Source: RBG-16-57-11 sp964503145
GTDB lineage: Bacteria; Chloroflexota; Anaerolineae; Anaerolineales; UBA4823
Reading direction: 5' to 3'
Assembly: GCA_964503145.1 (NCBI GenBank)
Contig: CAZCYV010000001.1
Coordinates: 558,001 to 622,000 of the forward strand
DNA length: 64,000 nt
Shown: in pieces, positions 43,477 through 51,579 of the stretch
How the letters are laid out: each line of letters opens with the position of its first letter
Position numbering within the stretch: the first letter of the stretch is position 1
Made by a program: the position numbers and the translations under genes
Notes under the pieces: generated by a model
Seen by the model: the letters and a program-made list of their open reading frames with translations, nothing else
Database searches by the model: none
What the model was told of the DNA's origin: nothing

Positions 43477-44382
43477 TTACCTATCTACCACTTGCGCGCG
43501 GCGCACGAGAGCATCGGTCATGCGCGCCACGCGTACCATCTCACGGACATCGTGAACGCGCACAATATCTGCGCCACGATCGATGCCAATTGCCACAGCC
43601 GCCGCCGTGCCTTCCAGGCGCTGCTCGGGCGGCAGATCGAGGGTATAGCCGATGAACGATTTGCGCGACGGACCCAACAACACCGGATATCCCAGCGCGC
43701 GGATCTCACCCAAGCGATTGATCAGTTCCAGGTTTTGCTCCACCGTCTTCCCGAAGCCGATGCCCGGATCGAGGATGATGCGCTCATCGGGAATGCCCGC
43801 CGCATGCGCCAGCGCCACGCTCTCCAGCAATTCGCGGCAGACATCCCCCAACAGATCGTCGTATTGCATGCCCACATAGCGCCCACCCAGGCGCTCCCTG
43901 ACCTCTGCATGCGCCCAGGAGCTGCGGTTGTGCATCAAGATGACCGGCGCCTGATGGCCGGCGACCACCGCAGCCAGTTGCGGATCGGCGCGCAGCCCCC
44001 ATACGTCGTTCACCATCGCGGCGCCAGCTTGCAAGGCCGCTTCCGCCACCTGGGCGCGGTAGGTATCCACGGAAATCAAGACGTCGAATTCGGCTGCCAA
44101 AGCGCGGATTACCGGCAAAACGCGCTCCATCTCCTGCTCGGCGTCCACCGGCTGGGAGCCGGGGCGGGTGCTCTCGCCGCCGACATCCAGGATATCTGCC
44201 CCGGCATCCACGAAGCTCCGCGCCTGCTCCAGCGCAGCCTGCAACGGCGCGCTTCCTCTGGCCAGTATCCCATCGCCGGAGAAGCTATCCGGTGTGATGT
44301 TCAGCACGCCCATCACATACGTGCGGGAACCCCACACCAGCGTGCGATCGCCGATCGTCAAGCTGGCAGATTTCATCGTCAT
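43477..44382 (-). CDS. folP: Dihydropteroate synthase
   Basis: 301 residues with the family motifs MGVLNITPDSFSGDG near residues 24-38 and DVGGESTRPGSQ near 62-73, plus DPGIGFGKTVEQNL and GPSRKSFIG. It joins p-aminobenzoate to the pterin diphosphate to make dihydropteroate, the target of sulfonamides. It follows the STAS-like gene after a gap of 16 bases and precedes aconitase by 11. folK is two genes upstream; folB and folE are not in this window. Extra residues at the N-terminus (SASLTIGDRTLVWG) are normal for large versions of the enzyme. Confidence 0.95.
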   Translation of the reverse strand: MTMKSASLTIGDRTLVWGSRTYVMGVLNITPDSFSGDGILARGSAPLQAALEQARSFVDAGADILDVGGESTRPGSQPVDAEQEMERVLPVIRALAAEFDVLISVDTYRAQVAEAALQAGAAMVNDVWGLRADPQLAAVVAGHQAPVILMHNRSSWAHAEVRERLGGRYVGMQYDDLLGDVCRELLESVALAHAAGIPDERIILDPGIGFGKTVEQNLELINRLGEIRALGYPVLLGPSRKSFIGYTLDLPPEQRLEGTAAAVAIGIDRGADIVRVHDVREMVRVARMTDALVRRAQVVDR

Positions 44383-44398
44383 GGCATCGAAAACGCTT

Positions 44399-44824
44399 TC
44401 AGGACACCAGGGTGAGCGGACGGCTCAACCAGGCCTCGGCCTCAACCGGGTCGGTGAAGATGCCCATCTCCACGCCGTAACCGCCGGAGAGCGCGTCGAT
44501 CTCTAACAGCGCCTGGCGGACCGCCTCGGTGGACACGACCACTGCCAGGCGGATATTGCGCACCGCAGGGTCGCTGTTGACTTCCGCGGCGTAGCGGATG
44601 GCCTCCTCGGAGAGGTCTTCGATCTGGCGCAGATCATACAGGTTGGTGGTCAGATGATCCGAGTCTTCCAGATGCGCCATGGCGAACTCGCGCCAGTGCG
44701 CCAGGGTAGCGCGATTGACGTTCGCAAAGACGATGTGCATGCCGCCATCCGGGCGGCGCGTGGCAGTGAAGCCCACATCTGGAGCGGGCGTGTATTTCAG
44801 GGGTTTGAGAGGTATTTGCGACAT
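44399..44824 (-). CDS. STAS/SpoIIAA-like small protein
   Basis: 141 residues from ATG 44824, which has AGGAGAG six bases upstream; an earlier ATG at 44857 lacks a site. The alternating alpha/beta pattern (GMHIVFANVNRATLAHW, NLYDLRQIEDLSEEAI, LAVVVSTEAVRQALL, GIFTDPVEAEAWL) resembles the STAS-like SpoIIAA/DUF3478 fold, especially the ending EAEAWL. It has no signal peptide or catalytic motif. Its place between folK and folP is unusual, since folate genes do not need it. I would call it a protein of unknown function with a STAS-like fold. Confidence 0.55.
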   Translation of the reverse strand: MSQIPLKPLKYTPAPDVGFTATRRPDGGMHIVFANVNRATLAHWREFAMAHLEDSDHLTTNLYDLRQIEDLSEEAIRYAAEVNSDPAVRNIRLAVVVSTEAVRQALLEIDALSGGYGVEMGIFTDPVEAEAWLSRPLTLVS

Positions 44825-44929
44825 GGGCGCTCTCCTGATATCGTCATTAGAGTTCATGCGGGTGGATCTAACGAACAGATTCTACCCTACTTGGCGGTTT
44901 TAGTGAAACTTTACCGGGATCGTATGCTA

Positions 44930-45415
44930 TCACGCGGGCGCAAAAAGCCGAATTCCCGCCCGATCGGCGCGCGCCAGTATTTCACCGATCGACAGGAGTG
45001 AGCCGGGTGGGCGCAGATCGGGCGCCAGGTCTGCCAGCGGCACCAGCACGAAAGCCCGCTCGGCCAGGCGAGGGTGCGGGATGGTCAGAGTTGGCGTTTC
45101 GAGTTGTAGATCATCGTAGAGCAAAATATCCAGATCGATTAGGCGCGGCCCATACCGCTCCCCCGGCTGGCGGCCCAGCTTCGCTTCGAGTTGTTTCAGC
45201 CAGCGCAGCAGATCCAGCGGCGCCAGGTCAGTCTGGGCCAGGATCACCTGGTTCAGGAAGGCGGGCTGATCCAGATAACCCCAAGGAGGCGTCTCATACA
45301 CCGGCGAGGCGGCGAGCAGACGCAACGTCGGCGGCAGCGCCTGGATCGCCGCGCGCAAATTACCCAGGCGGTCGCCCAGGTTGGCGCCCAGAGCCAGATA
45401 AACCAGGTGGCTCAT
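44930..45415 (-). CDS. folK: 2-amino-4-hydroxy-6-hydroxymethyldihydropteridine pyrophosphokinase
   Basis: 161 residues. LALGANLGDRLGNL near residues 6-19, SPVYETPPWG and the ATP/Mg site GERYGPRLIDLDILLYDD near 91-108 define HPPK. It transfers pyrophosphate from ATP to the hydroxymethyl pterin, the step before FolP. Its ATG overlaps the stop of the thiolase gene upstream by four bases (ATGA), so the genes are coupled. The 105-base gap to the STAS-like gene holds no obvious terminator. Length is normal for the family. Confidence 0.95.
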   Translation of the reverse strand: MSHLVYLALGANLGDRLGNLRAAIQALPPTLRLLAASPVYETPPWGYLDQPAFLNQVILAQTDLAPLDLLRWLKQLEAKLGRQPGERYGPRLIDLDILLYDDLQLETPTLTIPHPRLAERAFVLVPLADLAPDLRPPGSLLSIGEILARADRAGIRLFAPA

Positions 45416-46548
45416 AGGCGCTCAAGCACCGTGGCGGTGGCCTGCCCATGACCGATGCACATCGTCTGCAAGCCGTAGCGTTTCCCGAGGCGCTCCAGCT
45501 CGTGCACCAGCTTGGTCATCAGCACAGCGCCGGTGGCGCCCAGCGGATGCCCCAGGGCGATCGCCCCGCCGTTTGGGTTGACGCGGGAGAAATCGTCAAC
45601 GCCCAACTCTTTTGCCCAGGCCAGGACGACCGAAGCAAAAGCCTCATTGATCTCGATCACATCGATCTCATCCAGGCTCAGGCCGGCGCGCCGCAGCACC
45701 AGGCGGGTGGCCGGGATCGGGCCGTCGAGCATCAGCACCGGGTCGGAGCCTACTACGCTCCGGGAGACCACTCGCGCCATGGGACTCAAGTTGTAGCGTC
45801 CGATAGCTTCAGGAGAAGCCAGCAGCAGCGCTGCCGCGCCATCGCTGATCTGGCTGGAATTTCCGGCAGTGATCACGCCATCGGCCGTGAAAGCCGGTTT
45901 CAACTGGCGCATCTTCTCACGGTCGGGCGGCATACGCACTCCCTCGTCGACGGCGACCACGCGGCCATCGGGGCGCGTGATGGGCAGGATCTGACGTTCG
46001 AAATGGCCTTTCTGGATGGCCTGCATGGCGCGGAAATGGCTCTGATAAGCGAAATCATCCAACTCATCCCGGCCCAGGCTCCATTTTTGAGCCATCAACT
46101 CGGCGCTGATGCCTTGATGCAACAGGTCATAAGGAAAGTTTGCCGGCCACTCCCTGGGGTAATCTGCGCCGATGGGCTGATGAGACATCATCTCCGTCCC
46201 GCCGGCGATCACCAGATCCATATCCCCGGCGAGAATCGCCTGGGCGGCGAAGTGGACCGCCTGCTGACTCGAACCGCACATGCGGTTTAACGTCACCGCC
46301 GGAACTTTCGGCGGGAAACCCGCCATCAGCACTCCCAGCCGCGCCAGATTTGCGCCCTGATCCCCCACCGGGGTCACACAACCCCAGATCACGTCATCAA
46401 TCCATCCCGGATCTACCCCGGCGCGACGAATCACTTCTTGCAGCACCAGGGAAGTAATCTCAACCGGCGCCAGCGGCTGCAAAGCGCCCTGCGGCTTCCC
46501 CTGTCCTACCGGGGTGCGCACAGCAGTCACAATGAAAGCCTCGCTCAT
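45412..46548 (-). CDS. Thiolase (acetyl-CoA acetyltransferase family)
   Basis: 378 residues from ATG 46548, the family start SEAFIVTAVRTPVG; a longer frame to 46638 has no support. The acyl-binding Cys is in LNRMCGSSQQAVH near residue 89, and the other active-site residues lie in NEAFA, GHPLGATGA and a slightly unusual final Cys motif CIGHGQA (normally CIGGGxG). It either condenses two acetyl-CoA or cleaves 3-ketoacyl-CoA; which one cannot be told. It is the first gene of the run that leads through folK and folP to aconitase. It is divergent from the GH1 gene, with the two start codons about 110 bases apart. Confidence 0.92.
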   Translation of the reverse strand: MSEAFIVTAVRTPVGQGKPQGALQPLAPVEITSLVLQEVIRRAGVDPGWIDDVIWGCVTPVGDQGANLARLGVLMAGFPPKVPAVTLNRMCGSSQQAVHFAAQAILAGDMDLVIAGGTEMMSHQPIGADYPREWPANFPYDLLHQGISAELMAQKWSLGRDELDDFAYQSHFRAMQAIQKGHFERQILPITRPDGRVVAVDEGVRMPPDREKMRQLKPAFTADGVITAGNSSQISDGAAALLLASPEAIGRYNLSPMARVVSRSVVGSDPVLMLDGPIPATRLVLRRAGLSLDEIDVIEINEAFASVVLAWAKELGVDDFSRVNPNGGAIALGHPLGATGAVLMTKLVHELERLGKRYGLQTMCIGHGQATATVLERL

Positions 46549-46585
46549 CTCTCTCGCCTTTCTGTCCGGCAAGCCGCTGCCGAAC

Positions 46586-46614
46586 TTCCGACCCAAAGTA
46601 ACATCAATTATAAT
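46586..46614 (+). promoter_or_regulatory. Promoter of the GH1 glycosidase gene
   Basis: TTCCGA (46586-46591), a 17-base spacer and a perfect TATAAT (46609-46614), 44 bases before the ATG at 46659. Confidence 0.65.
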
Positions 46615-46658
46615 CACTTCAACACCAACTTCCAGCAACCCATGACAAAGGTGGAGCT

Positions 46659-47987
46659 ATGGCACAGGCAACTTTTCACTTTCCTCGCGGCTTTCTCTGG
46701 GGCTGCGCCACGTCTTCTCATCAGGTGGAGGGCAATAACATCAATAACAACTGGTGGGCCTGGGAACAGCAGCCAGGTCGCATCCTGCAGGGCCATAAAT
46801 CCGGACTGGCCTGCGATTGGTGGGCCGGGCGCTGGCGAGAGGATTTCGATCGCGCCGCCGAAGGACGCCAAAACGCGCATCGCTTCTCTGTGGAATGGAG
46901 CCGCGTCCGGCCCGTGCCAGATAAGTGGGACGAAGATGCCATCGACCGCTACCGAGAGATGGCGCGCGGCCTGGTCGAGCGAGATATGACCCCCTTGGTC
47001 ACATTGCATCATTTCAGCGACCCGCTGTGGCTGCAAGAAAAGGGCGGCTGGGAGGACGAATCGGTGGTCGATGAATTCGTCCGCTTCACGCGCAAGGTGG
47101 TCGAGGCGCTGCGCGAATATGTCACCTATTGGGTGACGATCAACGAACCGAACCTGCTGGCGGCGTTTGGCTACCAATTGGGCATCTGGCCGCCAGGAAA
47201 GACGGATTTCAGGGCTTCTCTGCGGGTGCTCACGAACCTGGCGCGCGCCCACGCAGCGGCTTATCATGCGATTCATGAAATCCAAAAAGAAGCCAGGGTG
47301 GGGATCGCCTTGCATGTGCACCCGCTGCTGCCGGCCAACCCGGCCTCGCCGCTGGACCGCTGGGCGGCAGGGATGCAATCCTCGATGCTCAACGAATTCT
47401 TCCCGCGCGCTTTTCAAAGCGGCGTGCTGCGCTTTCCGGGCTGGTCTCGCCGCCTGCCGGAGGTCAAAGGCACACAGGATTATCTGGGCATCAACTACTA
47501 CACGCAGGAACTGGTCTCTTTCAGCCTGGCCAGGGCCAACGAGCTTTTCGGCAAGCGCTTCTACCCCGCAGATGCCGAAGTCAGTGAAAACAGCTGGATT
47601 GCCAACCTACCCAATGGCCTGTTCGATTCGATCAAATGGGGCTTGAAGTTCAGCGTACCGATCATCATCACCGAAAACGGCGTGGAAGACTCCAAAGACC
47701 TGCTGCGCCCGCGCTATCTGATCCAACACCTGCACCAGGTCTGGCGAGCGGTTAATTTTAACTATCCGGTCAAGGGCTATTTCCACTGGTCGCTGGTGGA
47801 CAACTTCGAGTGGGAGCGGGGCTGGACGCAGCGCTTCGGCCTGTGGGAGCTGGACGTGGAGACGCAGGCACGGCGCAAGCGCCCCAGCGCCGACCTGTAC
47901 GCTGAGATCTGCCAGGAGAACGGCATCTCATCCGAGATGGTCGCCCGCTATGCGCCCGAAATTTTCGAAAAGTTGTTTCCCAACTGA
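46659..47987 (+). CDS. Family 1 glycoside hydrolase (beta-glucosidase/beta-galactosidase type)
   Basis: 442 residues. FPRGFLWGCATSSHQVEG near residues 7-24 is the GH1 N-terminal signature. The acid/base Glu is in TINEPN near 162-167, and the nucleophile Glu is in IITENGVED. The His and Asn of the sugar -1 site (TLHHFSDP) are present. The enzyme is a TIM-barrel retaining glycosidase and has no signal peptide, so it works on sugars inside the cell. It has its own promoter at 46586 and stands alone, with no transporter gene beside it. The substrate linkage is not predictable beyond a beta-glycoside. Confidence 0.95.
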   Translation: MAQATFHFPRGFLWGCATSSHQVEGNNINNNWWAWEQQPGRILQGHKSGLACDWWAGRWREDFDRAAEGRQNAHRFSVEWSRVRPVPDKWDEDAIDRYREMARGLVERDMTPLVTLHHFSDPLWLQEKGGWEDESVVDEFVRFTRKVVEALREYVTYWVTINEPNLLAAFGYQLGIWPPGKTDFRASLRVLTNLARAHAAAYHAIHEIQKEARVGIALHVHPLLPANPASPLDRWAAGMQSSMLNEFFPRAFQSGVLRFPGWSRRLPEVKGTQDYLGINYYTQELVSFSLARANELFGKRFYPADAEVSENSWIANLPNGLFDSIKWGLKFSVPIIITENGVEDSKDLLRPRYLIQHLHQVWRAVNFNYPVKGYFHWSLVDNFEWERGWTQRFGLWELDVETQARRKRPSADLYAEICQENGISSEMVARYAPEIFEKLFPN

Positions 47988-48003
47988 TTTTCAGCCGGCC
48001 GCC

Positions 48004-48032
48004 TGGAACGCAACTCGAAATCGTAGTATAAT
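48004..48032 (+). promoter_or_regulatory. Promoter of tRNA-Ser
   Basis: TGGAAC (48004-48009), a 17-base spacer and TATAAT (48027-48032), 41 bases before the tRNA gene. Confidence 0.55.
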
Positions 48033-48073
48033 GCAGACCGCCCGCGGAATGAAAGCCGCGTGACGTTTTTTGT

Positions 48074-48163
48074 GGAGAGGTCGCGTAGTCTGGCCTAGCG
48101 CGCACGCCTGGAGAGCGTGTTTCCCGCAAGGGAACGAGGGTTCAAATCCCTCCCTCTCCGCCA
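48074..48163 (+). tRNA. tRNA-Ser (anticodon GGA)
   Basis: Class II tRNA of 87 bases plus an encoded CCA (48161-48163). Acceptor GGAGAGG with CCTCTCC, discriminator G; anticodon loop CTGGAGA with GGA; long variable arm with TTCCC/GGGAA; T loop TTCAAAT. Unlike the Sec and Asn tRNAs in this window it encodes CCA. Confidence 0.95.
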
Positions 48164-48174
48164 GGTCAATTGGC

Positions 48175-48229
48175 GACGGTCATTCACTTCTCCCCTTGCA
48201 TTGGGGAGTTGTAATGACCGTCCCTTTTT
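48175..48229 (+). terminator. Terminator after tRNA-Ser
   Basis: GACGGTCATT (48175-48184) pairs with AATGACCGTC (48213-48222), with an inner CTCCCC/GGGGAG stem (48190-48195, 48203-48208), then CCTTTTT. The whole forms a long intrinsic terminator. Confidence 0.85.
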
Positions 48230-48287
48230 CATTGGTCGAGACAATCACCCTGCCAACGGATGGTTTCTCGCCCGGGGAGGGGGTACC

Positions 48288-50303
48288 CTATGGGATCAGC
48301 ACCTTCCCCACCGATGGGAAGATCCTCGCCCGAGCCGTCTGGTAAGCCATGTCACCCGATTCATTCTGTTGCCCGTAAACCAAATCCAGGAGTTTGGAAC
48401 CACCAGGCCGACCCAACACGAGCGGCAAAACCAGCGTATCCGGTCGGACATCCGGCCGCATGACGACCCGCGCCTCGATTTCAGCGCTGGCCGAGGCCAG
48501 GCGCACCGTGTCCCGGGGGCGCAGACCCAATCGCCGGGCGGCTGCGGGATGGATGCCCACATGATAGGGCACAGCGGATTGCGCAGGCAAAGCGGCTCCG
48601 CCTGGAGCAGGCCGGGCGAGGAGCAAATAGAACTCGGCGCCGGAGGGGTCGAGCGCCAGAGGCGCTGGCGCGCTTCGGAACAGGCGCTGCGCCGAAGGCA
48701 GGCTAACCGGCGGCAGCAGGTCCGATTGCGCGCGCCACCACCCGCCCTGCGCCAGCCACTGCCCCCAGGGATCGACGACCTCCGCCGCCCAGGGAAGACG
48801 CTCCACAGCCTGACGGATAAACTCCTGCTCTGTGCGGTAAGGCAGGCGGGCCGCCAGCGCCCCACCGATGCGCTGGACGGCCTCCAAAAGCAGGTCGGCG
48901 GTCGAGCGAGTGGCGCAGCGCGGCGGCAGCGTCGGCTGGATCGCCGAGACCAGCGGCCGGTCAGCGGCGGGAGCGACCCTCTGGTAGCCCCATCCTTCCA
49001 GCGGCAGGTGATCGGGCAACAGCGCGTCGGCGCAGGCCGACATTTCACCGACCAGTGAATTGAAGGCGATCACCTGCTGCACCTTTTCCAGGGCGCGCGC
49101 CGCGCCTAGCCCCGGCGGCAGATCGGCGATCAGGTCCACCCCATGCACGAAAAGCGCCTTTACCTGGCCGCACTGCATGCGTTCGATCAACGCCTGCACC
49201 TCCGCCAGCGTGGCGGTGCGCCCGTTCAGCTCTGGGTGAAGGGGAGCTTCCGGGCCCAGGTACATCCCGCCAACGCGTCCCAAACTCCCTGCCCTGGCGT
49301 TGAGCGCCAGCACGGCCTGCGCCGCCGCCAGGCCATCGGATTGCCCCAAACAACCCGCGCCTGGGACGGCAACCGAGCGAGGCGCAGCAATAAAACGGCG
49401 CGCCAGGTCAATCATGGCCTCCAACGACACTTCGCTGGCCTGGCTGGCTTCGAGCGCCTCGGTTGGCGGGGGCTGATCGGCTGGCGCACCGATCAATAGA
49501 TGGGCAATCAACTGACCCAGCCCCTGCGCCAGCCGCGCCTCGCTACCAGGGCGGATGCGCACCCATTCGTCGCCAGCCTGCGCCAGAGCGCCAGAAGGGG
49601 GAAACGCGGCAAAATGCACCCAGCGCTGACCGGACGGGCGATTGGAAGGCCATCCAGGACGCGCCACCCAGGGCTCCTGCCCATCGGCGCCGAAGGCATA
49701 CACCAGGTCGCTGCGCGCCAGATCGAAAAAGGGCAGGCGCGGCAGGCCAAAGAGCCTGCGGACCGCGTCTTGCAGGGTGACCCGCCCGTCCAGCAGGGCC
49801 GAAGAGCTGTAGCGCAATACCCACGCCCCGCCCAACGCGCCAGCCAGTTGACCCACCAGATCGCTGAGATGATCGGGGAAATCACCCAGGACAAAGGCAA
49901 TCTCATGCGGCGGATAGGCGACCAGCGCCTGACCGACCAGAGCCGAAGCCGCCTGCCAACTGATCGGTTTGAAGGCCGTCCCTCGCCCGGCGGAGCGCCC
50001 CAGCGGGCCTCGCAGGCGCTCTGGCGCTTCCAGGCGGCGCAGGGCTGCCTCAAAGCCATCGCACGCCCCCTGGCAAGCCAGGGGATGGACGGGATTGCCC
50101 TGCACATCCAGCACGCGCCCTCCCGCCACATGTACCTGCACCGCGCATGAGTCAGAGCACTCATTGCACAGGGTGGCTACCACCCGCTGGTCGGCAGAAA
50201 AAGGGAATGCGCCGCGGCGCGGCTGGCGTAGCCCGGCCCACGCCGCCCCCGTGGCCGCGACGCACATCCCGCTCAGCTTGAGAAAGTCCCGCCGGGTAAC
50301 CAA
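48288..50303 (-). CDS. Molybdopterin oxidoreductase-like TAT-exported iron-sulfur protein
   Basis: 671 residues starting MVTRRDFLKLSG, a twin-arginine signal. CNECSDSC near residues 46-53, with a further Cys in ACQGAC near 80-85, fits a 4Fe-4S site, followed by a domain similar to the catalytic chain of molybdopterin oxidoreductases (ALGGAWVLRYSSS, MALFVHGVDLIADLPPGLG-like text, and the C-terminal molydopterin-binding region HPAAARRLGLRPRDTV). It is shorter than typical enzymes of this superfamily, and I cannot see the Ser/Cys/SeCys molybdenum ligand, so it may be a cofactor-free subunit like those in alternative complex III or Qrc. A small membrane gene lies 34 bases upstream on the same strand; the bc complex operon is divergent. 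Confidence 0.8.
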   Translation of the reverse strand: MVTRRDFLKLSGMCVAATGAAWAGLRQPRRGAFPFSADQRVVATLCNECSDSCAVQVHVAGGRVLDVQGNPVHPLACQGACDGFEAALRRLEAPERLRGPLGRSAGRGTAFKPISWQAASALVGQALVAYPPHEIAFVLGDFPDHLSDLVGQLAGALGGAWVLRYSSSALLDGRVTLQDAVRRLFGLPRLPFFDLARSDLVYAFGADGQEPWVARPGWPSNRPSGQRWVHFAAFPPSGALAQAGDEWVRIRPGSEARLAQGLGQLIAHLLIGAPADQPPPTEALEASQASEVSLEAMIDLARRFIAAPRSVAVPGAGCLGQSDGLAAAQAVLALNARAGSLGRVGGMYLGPEAPLHPELNGRTATLAEVQALIERMQCGQVKALFVHGVDLIADLPPGLGAARALEKVQQVIAFNSLVGEMSACADALLPDHLPLEGWGYQRVAPAADRPLVSAIQPTLPPRCATRSTADLLLEAVQRIGGALAARLPYRTEQEFIRQAVERLPWAAEVVDPWGQWLAQGGWWRAQSDLLPPVSLPSAQRLFRSAPAPLALDPSGAEFYLLLARPAPGGAALPAQSAVPYHVGIHPAAARRLGLRPRDTVRLASASAEIEARVVMRPDVRPDTLVLPLVLGRPGGSKLLDLVYGQQNESGDMAYQTARARIFPSVGKVLIP

Positions 50304-50337
50304 GAGGCCTCAGGCTCCCCTTCTGCAGCGTCGTCCC

Positions 50338-50706
50338 TCAAGCTGCGGTCGCCATCGAGCGCAGTAAAATCCCGACCATAAACAGAAAGCCCACCCCGTA
50401 CACCAGCATGACGCGGCGGGTTTCGTCGCCGCGGGTGTACATGAACAGGGCCGGCACCACCAACACCGCCACCACTCCGTAAAGGATGTGCATGAACTGC
50501 CCATTCAATTGGCCGATGCCGCTAAAAAACAGGAAGGCCCCCAGAGCGCCCTGAACCAGGTACAGCCCTTCCGCGATCACCAGGGCGGCCCAATAGCTAC
50601 CATCCACGCCCTGATGGCGAAAATATCGCCAAAGCCCCCAAACCGCCATTGCAATCGTGTAATACAGGGCGGTGTTCGCCAGGCCGCCATGAATTTGGAT
50701 CAGCAT
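50338..50706 (-). CDS. Small four-span membrane protein, possible redox partner
   Basis: 122 residues with four hydrophobic segments: about 8-25, 38-60, 68-90 and 98-118. It has a few histidines in the membrane part (HGGLAN near the start, MHILYG near residue 73), which could ligate haem, but this is not a known cytochrome motif. No family is recognised. It is the first gene of a two-gene unit with the molybdopterin-like protein and faces the Rieske/cytochrome b operon. A membrane anchor role for its neighbour is a reasonable guess. Confidence 0.65.
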   Translation of the reverse strand: MLIQIHGGLANTALYYTIAMAVWGLWRYFRHQGVDGSYWAALVIAEGLYLVQGALGAFLFFSGIGQLNGQFMHILYGVVAVLVVPALFMYTRGDETRRVMLVYGVGFLFMVGILLRSMATAA

Positions 50707-50737
50707 AGACGCACTCTCCCAAGCACAGGATTTGCCA

Positions 50738-50813
50738 AGATTATACTCTGGATGACCGCAAGATTATATTCTGAAGATGAGCGCAAGAGATTATATTCTG
50801 AAGATGAGCGCAA
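50738..50813 (-). repeat. Three tandem repeats of about 26 bases, each with TATAAT on the minus strand
   Basis: Units at 50738-50760 (23 bases, diverged), 50761-50786 and 50788-50813. The last two are identical over 26 bases. Read on the minus strand each ends in TATAAT and starts near TTGCG, so the copy nearest the gene at 50338-50706 could be its -10 box. Confidence 0.75.
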
Positions 50814-50874
50814 ATAATCAGATCAGGTGATGGTCGAATCACCCGATAAGTTCTCCATAATGACCATTTTTGTC

Positions 50875-50903
50875 TTGTTGCCGCGACATGTGTATGCTAT
50901 AAT
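50875..50903 (+). promoter_or_regulatory. Promoter of the Rieske/cytochrome b operon
   Basis: TTGTTG (50875-50880), a 17-base spacer and a perfect TATAAT (50898-50903), 58 bases before the Rieske ATG at 50962. Confidence 0.75.
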
Positions 50904-50961
50904 CCCGCCGAATACCCTATGGAATAATTTTCCCATTTGATACTTATTTGGAGGAGATTGC

Positions 50962-51522
50962 ATGGCTAAAGATACGTCGCCATCCCAGGTTGAGAAAAAG
51001 CCGATCAATCGACGCGAATTTCTGAACTTCGCCTGGCTGGCCTCTTTGGGCTTCCTGACCCTGAACGTGGCGGGCATGACCTATCTCTTCGCCATGCCCC
51101 GTTTTAAAGAGGGGGAGTTCGGCGGCATGTTCACCGTTGGCACCGTGGCAGAGCTACCCCAGGCCGGGTCCGCGCCGGTCAATTACCCCAAGGTCAAACT
51201 CTGGCTGTCGAACACGAATCAGGGGGCGCTGGCGATCTACAAAGTGTGCACCCACCTGGGCTGCCTGTACAACTGGGTCAACCAGGAGGGGAAATTCATC
51301 TGCCCGTGTCACGGCTCGCAGTTCACCCCCGAAGGGGATTATATCCTGGGGCCTGCGCCGCGCTCGCTGGACCGCTTCGTAATGGAGGTCATCGACCCGG
51401 ATAGCGGCGAAGTCCTGGCGCAAACCGATGAAAACGGCGGCCCGCTGACCATCCCCGACAAGCCCAATGCCATCATCCGCGTGGATACCGGCAAGCGCAT
51501 CCAGGGGAAACCGCACGGCTAA
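50962..51522 (+). CDS. Rieske 2Fe-2S protein of a quinol-oxidising bc complex
   Basis: 186 residues with a basic start and a twin-arginine-like RREF at residues 18-21, then a membrane anchor near 25-48. The cluster ligands are C96 and H98 in CTHLGC and C114, C116 and H117 in CPCHGS; C101 is the disulfide partner. This is a high-potential-type Rieske pattern of b6f/bc1 complexes. It accepts electrons from quinol and passes them to cytochrome c. The ribosome binding site GGAGGAGA is strong. Cytochrome b starts 57 bases downstream, and two cytochromes c follow. Confidence 0.96.
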   Translation: MAKDTSPSQVEKKPINRREFLNFAWLASLGFLTLNVAGMTYLFAMPRFKEGEFGGMFTVGTVAELPQAGSAPVNYPKVKLWLSNTNQGALAIYKVCTHLGCLYNWVNQEGKFICPCHGSQFTPEGDYILGPAPRSLDRFVMEVIDPDSGEVLAQTDENGGPLTIPDKPNAIIRVDTGKRIQGKPHG

Positions 51523-51579
51523 ACCGACTGCACCCATCCAACCGTTCATGAAATCATCCATCTGATGGAGCGTGACCGA

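Noticed and set aside
40754..46548. Possible mobile element between folate and aconitase genes
   Set aside because: No transposase, integrase, inverted ends or target duplication were found; base composition is even.
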